Of a DNA stretch of 64,000 nucleotides, positions 1-9,057 are shown piece by piece (position 1 is the first letter of the stretch; each line of letters begins with the position of its first letter). Both the position numbers and the translations under genes were made by a program. Source of the stretch: Bacteroidota bacterium (GTDB lineage: Bacteria; Bacteroidota; Bacteroidia; 2-12-FULL-35-15); NCBI GenBank assembly GCA_947469885.1, contig CANIQT010000002.1, positions 186,001-250,000 on the forward strand, in the 5' to 3' direction. A model generated the notes under the pieces. It saw only the letters and a list, made by a program, of their open reading frames with translations, made no database searches and was not told the origin of the DNA.

Positions 1-2
1 CG

Positions 3-665
3 GGTTTAAACGGTAGCTTCACTCAAATGAGCATTAATCCTGACGGGTTGCGTTGGAACAATCAATACGAACTCGGAAACTATTCTGCTATGACTCCATC
101 GGGCGAAGTGTTTGCAGGAACCAATGCTACTTACAGCGATTTTGGAGCAGGCATTTTATATAGTTTTGGAGATATTGATACCTACATGTCGGCAAACGAC
201 CAAAAACATTTTGATATTGGTTTTTCGGTGAGTCATATCAATCAGCCATCTATTTCTTTTTATGATTCTGGTTCAGGTATGCTCTACAGAAAATATACTT
301 TACATGCTTCCACCATTTTCGGTATAAAAAATTCTAACTTTTCTATAGGTGGTAGTTTTTTATACATGTATCAAAACAAATTGCAAGAAATTACTCCAGG
401 CCTTGTGATGAAATACAAACTAAAAGAAGCATCAAATTACACCGGATACAAAAAGAATTCTTCGCTTTCCATAGGCGGATTTTACAGAGCAAAAGATGCA
501 ATGATTCCTTACATCATGCTCGAAATGGATAAATATTCAATTGGTATGAGTTACGATGTAAATACTTCCGACCTTGCTACCACTACCACCGGCAGAGGTG
601 GTTTCGAAATTATGCTACGATTCAATACCCGTAGTGCTTATGTGTATCAGAATAATAGTAAATAG
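3..665 (+). CDS. PorP/SprF-family outer-membrane protein, 5' end outside window
   Basis: The reading frame is already open at the left edge and stops at 663-665, so the N-terminus is missing and about 220 residues are visible. The family call rests on the NPDGLRW segment near the visible start, alternating beta-strand pattern of an outer-membrane barrel, the GGFYRAKDAMIPYIM strand pair, and the final aromatic strand FEIMLRF. Members usually have 300-350 residues and act with the T9SS or gliding machinery at the outer membrane. Several T9SS cargo proteins in the same window fit this. In many genomes such a gene follows a large secreted adhesin; that neighbour would lie to the left and cannot be seen. 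The specific partner is unknown. Confidence 0.85.
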   Translation, partial: GLNGSFTQMSINPDGLRWNNQYELGNYSAMTPSGEVFAGTNATYSDFGAGILYSFGDIDTYMSANDQKHFDIGFSVSHINQPSISFYDSGSGMLYRKYTLHASTIFGIKNSNFSIGGSFLYMYQNKLQEITPGLVMKYKLKEASNYTGYKKNSSLSIGGFYRAKDAMIPYIMLEMDKYSIGMSYDVNTSDLATTTTGRGGFEIMLRFNTRSAYVYQNNSK

Positions 666-723
666 GCAATAGCGAATAGCGAATTGCGAATAGCGAATAG
701 GAAATAGATAATATACAAGGATA

Positions 724-760
724 AAAAAAGCCTTTCAGAAATTTCTGAAAGGCTTTTTCT
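724..760. terminator. Bidirectional rho-independent terminator
   Basis: A perfect inverted repeat (AAAAAGCCTTTCAGAAA and its complement) is flanked by A and T runs on both sides. It separates two convergent genes, the PorP-like gene and the minus-strand T9SS cargo gene. The 50 bases before it hold a simple degenerate repeat of 'gcgaatagcgaatt' type. Confidence 0.85.
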
Positions 761-808
761 TTTTGCTTTTTCTATTACCTAATGCCGATTCGCTATTGCC
801 TAATTTCC

Positions 809-3142
809 CTACTTCACCACCACCTTACTAGTCGAAACCAACGTTTCATCATCCATCAAATAATAAAAATAAATACCGCTGTTCAGGTTGTTGCGTTTGA
901 TGACGATTTTATTATCCGAAAACAATTCATCCATCACCACTCTGCCCAACACATCTACTAACTTCAAATGTGGCTTTTGCAAATGAACTCCTGCACCCAT
1001 CACCACTGTTGCATCATCTACCATTGGATTGGGGATTATGGTTATTAAATTATCATTTGCCATATCCGAAATACCAACCGTATTAATGTTAAATAAAAAC
1101 GGACCAGAGGTAATTTCACATCCAGAAATATTAGTGATGGTTACCGAATAAATCCCGCTTTGGGAAACTGTATAATTCTGATTCGTTGCTCCTGAAATCG
1201 GTCCCCCGTTCAGGTTCCATTGATACGTTGTGGCAGAAGTGGACGAAAGCACATACATATTCTGAGTTATGGTAGGCTGTGCCGGCAAAGGATTAACAGT
1301 TATAGTTACCGGGGTGGAATTAGAACATCCGTAAATATCAGTGCCTGTTACAGTGTAAGTAGTAGTTGCAGAAGGCGTAATGGTTGGATTTGCAATCAGG
1401 GGATTGTCTATATCCGTTATTGGCAACCACGAGTAGGTGGTTGCTCCTCCCGCTGTAATTTGGGTGGATGCTCCAGTACAAATAGTTGTACTGCCGGATA
1501 AGGAAATGGTTGGTCCTCCGGTAACAGTAACTGTAACCGTTGCCGGAGCGGTACAGCCCGAAACATTACCTACGGTGCAGGTATAAGTAGTAGTAACCAC
1601 CGGATGTGCCAGAACAGTGGCTGAGGTTGTGGTATTTAATCCTGTAAAAGGTGACCATGAAAAAGACGTACCTCCTGTAGCGGTCAGTGCTGTTGTATCT
1701 CCGCAGGGAATGGTTACATTGCTGCTTGCAGATACCGTCATATTGCAGTTACCCATTTTTGCAACATAATATCCCGAACCGTAATTGCCCGGACCACCAT
1801 TGCAACTTACCGAAATGCTGCTCGGGTTGAAAGTAATAGGTCCGCCATAAGAAGTAAACACAGAGCCCAATGCCACTTCATTGTTTCGGTTCGATGTAAG
1901 ACATTTGCCCGAAACCACTACCTGTCCGCCACCTGTGGCGGTTTTTACCCATTGCTGTGTTCCGATAACATCATATTTTACCACAAAAGCTGCATTGCTG
2001 CCCACTACGCTGGTACCACCAAATACAGCTGGTCCAAGGTAATTTCCCGAAAAATAAACCCCGCCATTGTGGTCAACTGCTGCTCCATAACCAATGTCAT
2101 CGCTGCTCCCGCCACCGTTTGATTTTGCCCACAACGTATTGCCCGACATATCTGTACTTGCCACCAGGATATCTTGCCCACCGGCTGTGGTTACAGGAAC
2201 TCCTCCAAATTGAAAATTACCATTAAAAATTCCGGTTACAAAAATTTGGGGATAAGCAATGGCAACTCCGTAAAGCGCATCATTGGCAGAGCTTCCGCCA
2301 CTTTTTGCCATTATAAAATTTCCGGTAGGTCCTAATCGTGCAATAAAATAATCGCGCTGTCCGTTACCATTCAGTACGGTTGTTCCAAAGGTAATGCCCG
2401 ATTGAAATTCGCCTACAATTACTACATTTCCTGCATAATCCACATCAATGCCGTGACCTATTGCTGCTCCGTTTCCGGTGCCTTGAACGGCATACACTAC
2501 ATTTCCGTTCGGGTCTAATTTTACAACCAACGCATCCTCCACTCCGGGGCTCGACAAAGTGATGCTTCCAAAAGTAACACTGCCTGCAAATTCGCCTGTT
2601 AAATAAGTATTTCCCAAACCATCCGATTTCATTGCTTCGAACGTACAGGCTGAACTGGCTGCAAAACTTGGGGTGAAGTCCCATACATCGGCTCCGTTAT
2701 TATTAATTTTTTTAACCCTGTGCAACCCGCCATAGCTCGAAGCATAGCCCAACAAACTTCCTGGAGTGCTGGATACATAACCATTTCCATATACCACATA
2801 ACAGTTGCCAAGCGTATCGCTGGAGATACAAAATCCACTATTGGCATCGGGCTGCACAGCGTCAATGTTTCTGCACCAAATGGGAGTTCCGGCTGCATTG
2901 TATTTTGCCATAAAACTGTTGTAATCGCCCTGCCAGTTTGACGTAAGCTGCGAACCAACAATGTAAAGCGTATTGTTATAATAACCACTTACGAAAACCT
3001 CTCCGTTGTTATTAATAGTGGTTCCAAGCACTTCATTGTTATGTGCCCCACCAAGTCCCGACTGCGCCCACTGCCAGTTTTGAGCGTTCATGGTTGTTGC
3101 CGATACAAGTATCAGACAAAAAATAGTAATAAATTTTTTCAT
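809..3142 (-). CDS. Secreted SBBP-repeat protein with Ig-like domains and T9SS sorting domain
   Basis: 777 residues. Residues 1-20 form a signal peptide ending in MNAQ. Residues 25-460 hold repeated blocks of the form 'G.VxVxGxF.G.xxFG' with 'AKY/VKLD' strands, typical of SBBP beta-propeller repeats. Residues 470-680 hold two or three Ig/PKD-like modules with the 'ATGGTSFSWSP...TTTYTCTV' pattern. The last 75 residues form a type A T9SS sorting domain: IIPNPM, a central LVDVLGRVV strand, GIYFYYL and a terminal KVVVK. The protein is therefore expected to be exported by Sec, crossed through T9SS and held on the surface or released. The substrate or ligand cannot be told. The first ATG is preceded by an AT-rich leader and followed directly by the signal peptide, so the start is secure. 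Confidence 0.9.
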   Translation of the reverse strand: MKKFITIFCLILVSATTMNAQNWQWAQSGLGGAHNNEVLGTTINNNGEVFVSGYYNNTLYIVGSQLTSNWQGDYNSFMAKYNAAGTPIWCRNIDAVQPDANSGFCISSDTLGNCYVVYGNGYVSSTPGSLLGYASSYGGLHRVKKINNNGADVWDFTPSFAASSACTFEAMKSDGLGNTYLTGEFAGSVTFGSITLSSPGVEDALVVKLDPNGNVVYAVQGTGNGAAIGHGIDVDYAGNVVIVGEFQSGITFGTTVLNGNGQRDYFIARLGPTGNFIMAKSGGSSANDALYGVAIAYPQIFVTGIFNGNFQFGGVPVTTAGGQDILVASTDMSGNTLWAKSNGGGSSDDIGYGAAVDHNGGVYFSGNYLGPAVFGGTSVVGSNAAFVVKYDVIGTQQWVKTATGGGQVVVSGKCLTSNRNNEVALGSVFTSYGGPITFNPSSISVSCNGGPGNYGSGYYVAKMGNCNMTVSASSNVTIPCGDTTALTATGGTSFSWSPFTGLNTTTSATVLAHPVVTTTYTCTVGNVSGCTAPATVTVTVTGGPTISLSGSTTICTGASTQITAGGATTYSWLPITDIDNPLIANPTITPSATTTYTVTGTDIYGCSNSTPVTITVNPLPAQPTITQNMYVLSSTSATTYQWNLNGGPISGATNQNYTVSQSGIYSVTITNISGCEITSGPFLFNINTVGISDMANDNLITIIPNPMVDDATVVMGAGVHLQKPHLKLVDVLGRVVMDELFSDNKIVIKRNNLNSGIYFYYLMDDETLVSTSKVVVK

Positions 3143-3271
3143 GATTTTAAGAGTTAGAAATGAATAATATTTGATTAATATGATGCGAAATTAGAAATTA
3201 AAATTACAAACCAACCTACCGTTTACAAACTATTTGGGCGGAAACGTTGTTGCTTCGCATTCAACTGCCTT

Positions 3272-3360
3272 ACCCGCCCACACGCGGTATCTTTTTTTAA
3301 AAATTATTGTTCCCTGCGGGGCAATGGATTAAAAAAAAGGATACTTCGCGCGGGTCGGGC
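3272..3360. repeat. Imperfect inverted repeat with inner hairpin
   Basis: The arm at 3272-3298 (acccgcccacacgcggtatc, then a T run) is answered by an A run and ggatacttcgcgcgggtcgg at 3331-3360. A smaller hairpin (ATTG...CAAT around tccctgcgggg) sits at the centre. It is GC-rich against an AT-rich background and looks like a dispersed REP/MITE-type element. No copy of the same arms was noticed elsewhere in the window. Confidence 0.55.
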
Positions 3361-3429
3361 GCAGATAAAAAGTGTATTGCTCCGAAAAACCTTTCATTAA
3401 ATTTCCCGAAAAAAAAAGTCACGATGGGT

Positions 3430-3587
3430 AATGTCATTAAGTTAAGGATTTACCTTGCTAATTGCCACGACCTTTAGGTCGTGGGTAGATAAAAAATGCA
3501 AACTTGGCTTTAGCCAAACAACCCAATTTTTGGCTAAAGCCAAATTATTTCAATTCAATTTCTACGACCTAAAGGTCGTGGCAATTA
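3430..3587. repeat. Nested palindromic MITE/REP-like element, copy 1
   Basis: The order is: left tag AATGTCATTAAGTTAAGGAT at 3430; outer palindrome (ccacgacc-ttta-ggtcgtgg) within 3459-3484; inner palindrome ttggctttagccaa at 3504-3517; its complement ttggctaaagccaa at 3530-3543; outer complement at 3562-3587. Each arm is itself a palindrome and also pairs with its partner. The same architecture recurs at 30924-31128. The right-hand terminal tag seen in copy 2 is missing here, so this copy is shortened. Confidence 0.8.
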
Positions 3588-3767
3588 GGTTTACACAGGT
3601 TGTGGTTGCGTGAGGGATTATCCATGCAATAATTTTTTCTTTATGGAATGAATGAATTCCGCTCCGCTCCATTTGCAGCGGAAATCCTTTTTTTGTGTGT
3701 TGGCAATGTGGTGGGAGAAAAAAAGATTGTAGCGTAAAGCCCGACCCGTAGGGGCACGCCCAAATAA

Positions 3768-4622
3768 AACAAAATAAACTTCCAAAAAAATAAAACCTCC
3801 AAACTCGGAAAGGAGCGTACCTCAGAACTGAAACATACTAACGATAAACTTTCTCTGGCTTTTAACGATATTAAAGACAGCATCAATTATGCAAAACGAA
3901 TTCAGGATGCTATACTTCCGCTGGATGAAGAAATTAAAAAAGAAATACCTCAGTCGTTTGTATTGTTTAAACCCAGAGATGTGGTGAGTGGAGATTTTTA
4001 CTGGTTCAATAAAAAAGATGATAAAGTTTTTATTGCTGCTGTAGATTGTACCGGGCATGGAGTTCCGGGAGCATTTATGAGTATGATTGGCTATTCATTG
4101 TTAAATGAAATTGTAACCGAAACAGAAACGCTGGATGCAGCAGCTATTTTAAGAAAATTGCACCAGGGAGTTCGTAAGGCATTGAAACAAGACAGGGATA
4201 GCGTGGAATCGAAAGACGGGATGGATATTGCTTTAGCGGTTATTGATATTACTAATAACACACTGCAATATGCAGGTGCTAAACGACCTCTTTTTTATTT
4301 CACCGATGGACTCCTGGACGAAATAAAAGGAGATAAACAATCCATCGGAGGATTGGAAATAGACGGAGAGCATCATTTTACCAATACCACCATTCAATTA
4401 AAAAAGGGAGATAGCTTTTATTTATTTACCGATGGATATGTGGACCAGTTTGGAGGAGAAAAAGATTCGAAATACTCTACCAAAAGGTTAAAACAGGCAC
4501 TTCTGGAGATGCAACCAATAACGCTCCATGAACAAAAAATAAAATTAAAATCGAACATTGAGAACTGGAAATTGAACACGGAACAAACCGATGATATTCT
4601 AGTTATTGGATTACGGTTTTAA
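3768..4622 (+). pseudogene. SpoIIE/PP2C-type serine phosphatase, 5'-truncated
   Basis: The frame is open from 3768 but contains no ATG before the catalytic domain; the first usable start is a TTG at 3963, inside conserved sequence. The visible part begins with a short helix (ERTSELKHTNDKLSLAF), continues with DSINYAKRIQDAILP, and then a complete SpoIIE/PP2C domain. Metal-binding motifs are intact: SGDFYWF, DCTGHGVPGA, DGMDIALAVID, FTDGYVDQFGG and the final TDDILVIGL. Bacteroidota relatives carry a large N-terminal TPR or 7TM sensor part before this domain; here that part is absent and the left border runs into repeat DNA. I infer a gene remnant left by repeat insertion or deletion. Expression from a non-ATG start as a stand-alone phosphatase domain is possible but not supported. 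Confidence 0.65.
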
Positions 4623-4692
4623 ATAAATTCATATTTATTTTCATCTCCACACAATAAAATCTCTTTTTTTTCGTTAACTGTATATTAAATAA

Positions 4693-4721
4693 TTGCAGAG
4701 CCTAATAAATCATTACTTTTG
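4693..4721 (+). promoter_or_regulatory. Bacteroidota-type promoter
   Basis: TTG at 4693-4695 (-33 box) and TACTTTTG at 4714-4721 (TAnnTTTG -7 box) are 18 bases apart, just before the start codon at 4741. The implied leader is short, as is common in this phylum. Confidence 0.55.
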
Positions 4722-4740
4722 GGCTTCTAAAAATTGATAT

Positions 4741-5406
4741 ATGAAACGATTAAGTTTAAAAGCCATCATTGGTTTTGTTTTACTACTACTAATTATTCCT
4801 GCACATAGCAAAGCACAGCAGAAAGTAGCCTGGCAGGACCCATCAAGCAAATTAATTCAGTTTTCGGGAGTAGTAGTAGAAGGCGATAGCCTTCGCCCAG
4901 TGCCGTATGCAAGTATAATTGTGAAGAAAAGCAACCGAGGAACCATTAGCGATTATTTTGGCTATTTTTCATTTGTTGCCCAATTGGGCGACACCATTGA
5001 GTTTTCAGCCATCGGTTTTAGCACCGCAGGGTTCATCATTCCTGATACATTGTCAACCAACAAATATTCGCTCATACAGGTGTTACGGACCGATACCATA
5101 CACCTAACCGTAACTGAAGTATATCCATGGCCCTCCAAAGAGCAGTTTAAAGCGGCTTTTCTGGCACTTCAACTACCCGAAGATGATTTGATGCGAGCAG
5201 AAAGAAACATGCAACGCTCGGATGTAAAACAACGAATGGCAGGTATGGCAGCTGATGCGAGCCTCAATTTTAAATATACTCAGCAAGAATACCAAAGCAA
5301 ATTGTACTATGCCGGGCAGTTGCCACCTAACAATTTGCTCAATCCAATAGCTTGGGCTAAGTTTATTCAGGCTTGGAAAAAAGGAGATTTTAAAAAGAAA
5401 AAATAA
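4741..5406 (+). CDS. Exported protein with carboxypeptidase-regulatory-like domain
   Basis: 221 residues. A signal peptide (1-25, ending SKAQ) is followed at about 40-115 by a CarboxypepD_reg-like beta-sandwich, recognised from FSGVVVEGDSLRPVPYASI, the TISDYFGYFSF turn, and GDTIEFSAIGF. The C-terminal 100 residues are helical and basic, ending in KKGDFKKKK, and I recognise no domain there. This fold commonly occurs as the N-terminal plug extension of TonB-dependent receptors, and here it stands alone 59 bases before a TonB-dependent receptor, so a shared role at the outer membrane is likely. A good promoter lies directly upstream. Confidence 0.75.
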   Translation: MKRLSLKAIIGFVLLLLIIPAHSKAQQKVAWQDPSSKLIQFSGVVVEGDSLRPVPYASIIVKKSNRGTISDYFGYFSFVAQLGDTIEFSAIGFSTAGFIIPDTLSTNKYSLIQVLRTDTIHLTVTEVYPWPSKEQFKAAFLALQLPEDDLMRAERNMQRSDVKQRMAGMAADASLNFKYTQQEYQSKLYYAGQLPPNNLLNPIAWAKFIQAWKKGDFKKKK

Positions 5407-5465
5407 AATATAAAATTGCTTTATTGTTAAATTGTTTTATTTCTATTTGGAGTTATAAAAACTAT

Positions 5466-7982
5466 ATGACCATTAAAATAAAAAAAATAAATTTCCTTTT
5501 CGTTTTCTTTTTTATTTTTTCTTCCTTTGTTTCAGTTGCACAATCTACTGCAACCATTTATGGAAAAATTACAGATGCCGATAACGAACCAATTGAAGGT
5601 GTAACCATCTCTATACTTGGTTCTCCGCAAGCTCCCATCATCAGTGAAGCAAACGGAACATACTCCTATACCGTTCCTGCCGATAAAGAAGTAACAATTG
5701 TTTTCACCAATGTAAATTACACACAGGAACAAAAAACAATACAACTGGTGGCGAATCAGAAATTCCAATTTAATAAATCGCTTATTTTTAAAAATAACCT
5801 GGGAGAAGTAGAAGTAACGGATAACAATCGTTTTCATCCTGTTCAGCGCATCGACCCGTTAAACATTACACACATTCCAACTGCCAGCGAAGATTTTAAT
5901 GCTATACTTTTTACATTACCTGGAGTAAGCAGCCGTAACGAATTAAGTTCTACTTATTCGGTGCGAGGAGGAAATTTTGATGAGAACCTAGTTTATGTTA
6001 ATGGAATTGAGGTGTATCGCCCTTTCCTTATTAGAAGCGGACAACAGGAGGGTTTAAGTTTCATAAATGGAGATTTGGTATCATCTGTTTTGTTTTCAGC
6101 CGGAGGATTTGAAGCCAAGTATGGTGATAAAATGTCGTCAGTATTAGATGTTCAATATCGTAAACCACGCAAGTTTGCAGGCACTGTTTCAGGTAGTTTG
6201 TTAGGCAGCAATCTGCATTTAGAAGGCAATACGAAGAACCATCGCTTCACATGGTTGATGGGAGCACGTTACAAAACCAATAAATATTTACTTAGTAAAA
6301 CAGATACCAAAGGTAATTACAAACCTTTCTTTGCCGATGTACAGACGTATCTTACTTACGATTTAAATGATGTGTGGGAGTTGGATTTTCTAGGAAATTA
6401 TGCAAGTAATAAATATCAAATTGTTCCCGAAAACCGTGAAACCGATTTCGGAACTCTTAACCAAGCATTGCGTTTGAAAATATATTTTGACGGACAAGAG
6501 ATCGATAAATTTAATACAATGATGGGTGCATTGTCATTAATTCATCATCCTCATAATGATAAATTAAATTTGAAATTTATTGGATCTGCTTTTAAAAGTA
6601 AAGAAAGTGAAGCCTTTGATATTCAAGGACAATATTACATTGATGAACTGGAAACCGATTTCGGGAAACCAACTTTCGGTAATGTGGTGGCTAATCGAGG
6701 AGTAGGTACCTACATCAATCATGCAAGAACAAACTTAGATGCTTATGTTTTTAGCGGAGAACACAAAGGAACATACACTTTAGAGAAAAAACAACTCTTA
6801 TGGGGAGTGAAATATAACAGAGAGGTAATAAACGATAAATTAAGCGAATGGAAATATGTTGACAGTTCAGGATTTTCCTTACCCCTATCCGACCCACAAA
6901 CAAACGAATTGCAAAATGTAATAAAACAAAAAATAAATATTTCTTCCAATCGTATTTCAGGTTATGCAGAAGGAATTTGGAATAAAGATACCAAAGACAG
7001 TTCTACCATTTCCTTGATTGGAGGCATTAGAGCTAATTACTGGGATTTAAACAAACAAGCTTTAATTGGCCCTCGGGCCACTATTGGTATAAAGCCTAAT
7101 TGGAGAGATGATTTTCTTTTTAAATTTTCGACTGGGTATTATTATCAACCACCGTTTTACAGGGAATTGAGAGATGGTAAAGGAAATTTGAATTATGATA
7201 TAAAAGCACAAACGTCTATTCATTTTGTACTGTCCAGCGATTATAATTTTAAAGCATGGAAACGGCCTTTCAAATTTATTTGCGAAGCCTATTACAAACA
7301 CCTTGATAATATTATTCCTTATCAAGTCGACAATGTTCGTATTACTTATTCAGCCAAAAACAATGCCCAAGGATATGCTACTGGTATTGATATGAAAGTG
7401 AACGGAGAATTTGTAAAAGGATTGGAATCATGGGCATCGCTTTCCGTGATGCAGACTCAAGAAGATATTAAAGATGATTTTTATTACGAATATTACAACA
7501 GCGACCGCGAACTTATTGTTCCTGGATATTCTTACAACACCAAAGTAACCGACAGTGTTCGTTTCGAACCAGGTTATATTCCAAGACCGACCGACCAGCG
7601 TGTAAGTTTCGGATTATTCTTCCAAGATAAAATGCCACGATTACCCGACTTAAAGATGCACCTTAATTTATTGTTTGGAACAGGTGTTCCTTTCGGTGCA
7701 CCCAATTCCGAAAGGTATCAGCAAATACTAAGAATGCCTCAATATCGAAGAGTTGATATTGGTTTTTCCTATCAAGTGCTAAAAGAAAGCAGAACGGTAA
7801 AACCAAAAAATCCTGCAAGGGTATTGAAATCAGTTTGGGTAAGTTTAGAAGTATTTAATTTATTAGATACCAATAATACTGTTTCGTATATATGGGTAGA
7901 AGACGTTACAAGCAGACAGTATGCAGTACCTAATTACTTAACAAAGCGTCAATTAAATTTAAGAATGATTGTAAAGTTTTAG
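5466..7982 (+). CDS. TonB-dependent receptor, SusC/FecA-like with CarboxypepD_reg domain
   Basis: 838 residues from the ATG at 5466. A longer frame begins at 5424, but only the inner start places a signal peptide (MTIKIKKINFLFVF, cleavage after SVAQ) at the N-terminus. Residues 28-105 form a carboxypeptidase-regulatory-like domain (IYGKITDADNEPIEGV). The plug follows, with LPGVSSRNELSSTYSVRGG and FDENLVYVNGIEV as its hallmark segments. The remainder is a 22-strand-type barrel rich in aromatic girdle residues and ending in MIVKF, with a terminal aromatic residue as expected for BamA-assembled barrels. It imports an unknown ligand using TonB energy. It heads a compact plus-strand cluster reaching 9735. 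Confidence 0.92.
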   Translation: MTIKIKKINFLFVFFFIFSSFVSVAQSTATIYGKITDADNEPIEGVTISILGSPQAPIISEANGTYSYTVPADKEVTIVFTNVNYTQEQKTIQLVANQKFQFNKSLIFKNNLGEVEVTDNNRFHPVQRIDPLNITHIPTASEDFNAILFTLPGVSSRNELSSTYSVRGGNFDENLVYVNGIEVYRPFLIRSGQQEGLSFINGDLVSSVLFSAGGFEAKYGDKMSSVLDVQYRKPRKFAGTVSGSLLGSNLHLEGNTKNHRFTWLMGARYKTNKYLLSKTDTKGNYKPFFADVQTYLTYDLNDVWELDFLGNYASNKYQIVPENRETDFGTLNQALRLKIYFDGQEIDKFNTMMGALSLIHHPHNDKLNLKFIGSAFKSKESEAFDIQGQYYIDELETDFGKPTFGNVVANRGVGTYINHARTNLDAYVFSGEHKGTYTLEKKQLLWGVKYNREVINDKLSEWKYVDSSGFSLPLSDPQTNELQNVIKQKINISSNRISGYAEGIWNKDTKDSSTISLIGGIRANYWDLNKQALIGPRATIGIKPNWRDDFLFKFSTGYYYQPPFYRELRDGKGNLNYDIKAQTSIHFVLSSDYNFKAWKRPFKFICEAYYKHLDNIIPYQVDNVRITYSAKNNAQGYATGIDMKVNGEFVKGLESWASLSVMQTQEDIKDDFYYEYYNSDRELIVPGYSYNTKVTDSVRFEPGYIPRPTDQRVSFGLFFQDKMPRLPDLKMHLNLLFGTGVPFGAPNSERYQQILRMPQYRRVDIGFSYQVLKESRTVKPKNPARVLKSVWVSLEVFNLLDTNNTVSYIWVEDVTSRQYAVPNYLTKRQLNLRMIVKF

Positions 7983-7986
7983 TAAA

Positions 7987-8394
7987 ATGGCAAAAATTAA
8001 AAAAGCAATTCCATTTGAATTCGTTATTGAAAATTTATTTCCGGCAAATCCAGCAGTAAAACCAATGTTTGGTGCCTATGCTGTTTATATTGAAAATAAA
8101 ATTGTATTAATTTTGCGTGATAAAAATGATGAGGATAGTGGAGTTTGGCTGGCAACAAAAGTTGAACATCATGCTTCCTTAAAAAAAGAATTCCCTAAAA
8201 TGCGCTCTATTATTATTTTTGGAGGCGGAGTGAGTAGTTGGCAGGTGCTCCAAAAAGATGAAGATGATTTTGAAACAAATGTAAATCATGCCTGCGAATT
8301 AATTTTGAAAGGTGATGAACGAATTGGCACAATACCAAAACCGAAGAAAAAAAGTACGAAGACCAAAGTTAAAAGTAGGAAGTCAAAAGAATAA
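7987..8394 (+). CDS. Small protein, TfoX-N-like fold possible
   Basis: 135 residues, beginning 4 bases after the receptor stop. The segment PMFGAYAVYIENKIVLILRD resembles the core of TfoX N-terminal/MmcQ-like proteins ('FGxyxlyxdgk'), but the match is short and I would not assign a DNA-uptake role. There is no signal peptide or membrane segment. The last 25 residues are very rich in lysine (KPKKKSTKTKVKSRKSK), which suggests nucleic-acid contact or a disordered tail. It is probably co-transcribed with the receptor and the next three genes. Confidence 0.6.
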   Translation: MAKIKKAIPFEFVIENLFPANPAVKPMFGAYAVYIENKIVLILRDKNDEDSGVWLATKVEHHASLKKEFPKMRSIIIFGGGVSSWQVLQKDEDDFETNVNHACELILKGDERIGTIPKPKKKSTKTKVKSRKSKE

Positions 8395-8395
8395 A

Positions 8396-8815
8396 ATGTT
8401 ATTGTACTCCAAAGATATAATTGAAAAGACAATTGCCTGGGTAGAAGGAGATACAAGAGCAAAAGAATGGCTTGAGCAAAATAACTATGAAGAATTAGTT
8501 CAGTTGAAAGATGCTGCCAGTCGTTATCCAAAAGCATTTGAATATCTACTTGTACATAAACATGTTATACTTGCTGCTTTCGTAAATGCAATTTGGGAAG
8601 ATAAAAAAGCATTTAAAATTTTGATGGATAAAAAAGAGTTTCATTGGGCAGCTATGGCAAATTATATTAATGGAGATGATAATGCAGCAATGTTTTTACA
8701 TAAAAACAATTTAAAACATTATGCAGAGTTAGCACATAAAATTCAAGCTAAGATTAGAAAAGAAGGAGATGCTGGAACAAGCATTTTCAGTGGACCATTT
8801 AAGAAAGAAAAATAA
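8396..8815 (+). CDS. Hypothetical helical protein
   Basis: 139 residues from the ATG at 8396, which follows the previous stop codon by one base; the longer in-frame start at 8312 lies inside the previous gene and gives a very basic, unlikely N-terminus. The protein is mostly alpha-helical (IIEKTIAWVEGDTRAKEWLEQ, repeated helix-turn segments around residues 40-120), with no signal peptide. I recognise no family. The tight one-base spacing on both sides supports translation coupled to its neighbours. Confidence 0.65.
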   Translation: MLLYSKDIIEKTIAWVEGDTRAKEWLEQNNYEELVQLKDAASRYPKAFEYLLVHKHVILAAFVNAIWEDKKAFKILMDKKEFHWAAMANYINGDDNAAMFLHKNNLKHYAELAHKIQAKIRKEGDAGTSIFSGPFKKEK

Positions 8816-8816
8816 A

Positions 8817-9053
8817 ATGCGTGTAATAGCCAACATACCACATCCTAAAATATCTATTACCGTTTTCTCGATGAATGATAAATATCAAATTAAATTTGAA
8901 GCAGGACCAATGGAACAAATTTTTAAAATTCCACATAATGAAATAAACGGAATTGATGGAATACAAAAAATGGTGAATGATCTGTTTGTAGAAAAAGTGA
9001 TGGAGCGGTTTAACGAAATGTATTTGCAATTGAGAGAAGCAAAATCCCAATAA
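8817..9053 (+). CDS. Hypothetical small protein
   Basis: 78 residues from the ATG one base after the previous stop (8817). An in-frame upstream ATG at 8769 lies inside the preceding gene. The first half is predicted beta (VIANIPHPKISITVF, YQIKFE) and the second half helical (MVNDLFVEKVMERFNEMYLQL). No family is recognised. Its place in a run of closely packed genes argues that it is real. Confidence 0.6.
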   Translation: MRVIANIPHPKISITVFSMNDKYQIKFEAGPMEQIFKIPHNEINGIDGIQKMVNDLFVEKVMERFNEMYLQLREAKSQ

Positions 9054-9057
9054 AAAC

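Larger units (their letters stand above)
3143..3767. other. Gene-free, repeat-rich spacer
   Basis: No coding sequence is supported here. The stretch holds a large imperfect inverted repeat (3272-3360), one copy of a nested palindromic element (3430-3587), and a GC-richer segment at 3650-3760 with 'gcccgacccgtaggggcacgccc', a REP-like motif. It ends where the truncated phosphatase frame opens. Confidence 0.7.

Noticed and set aside
1220-2988. Several open frames in other frames of the 777-aa T9SS gene
   Set aside because: They are shadows of a well-supported gene, caused by its repeated G/T/S-rich coding pattern.
5424-5465. Earlier in-frame start for the TonB-dependent receptor
   Set aside because: It would place 14 residues before the signal peptide, which then would not be N-terminal.
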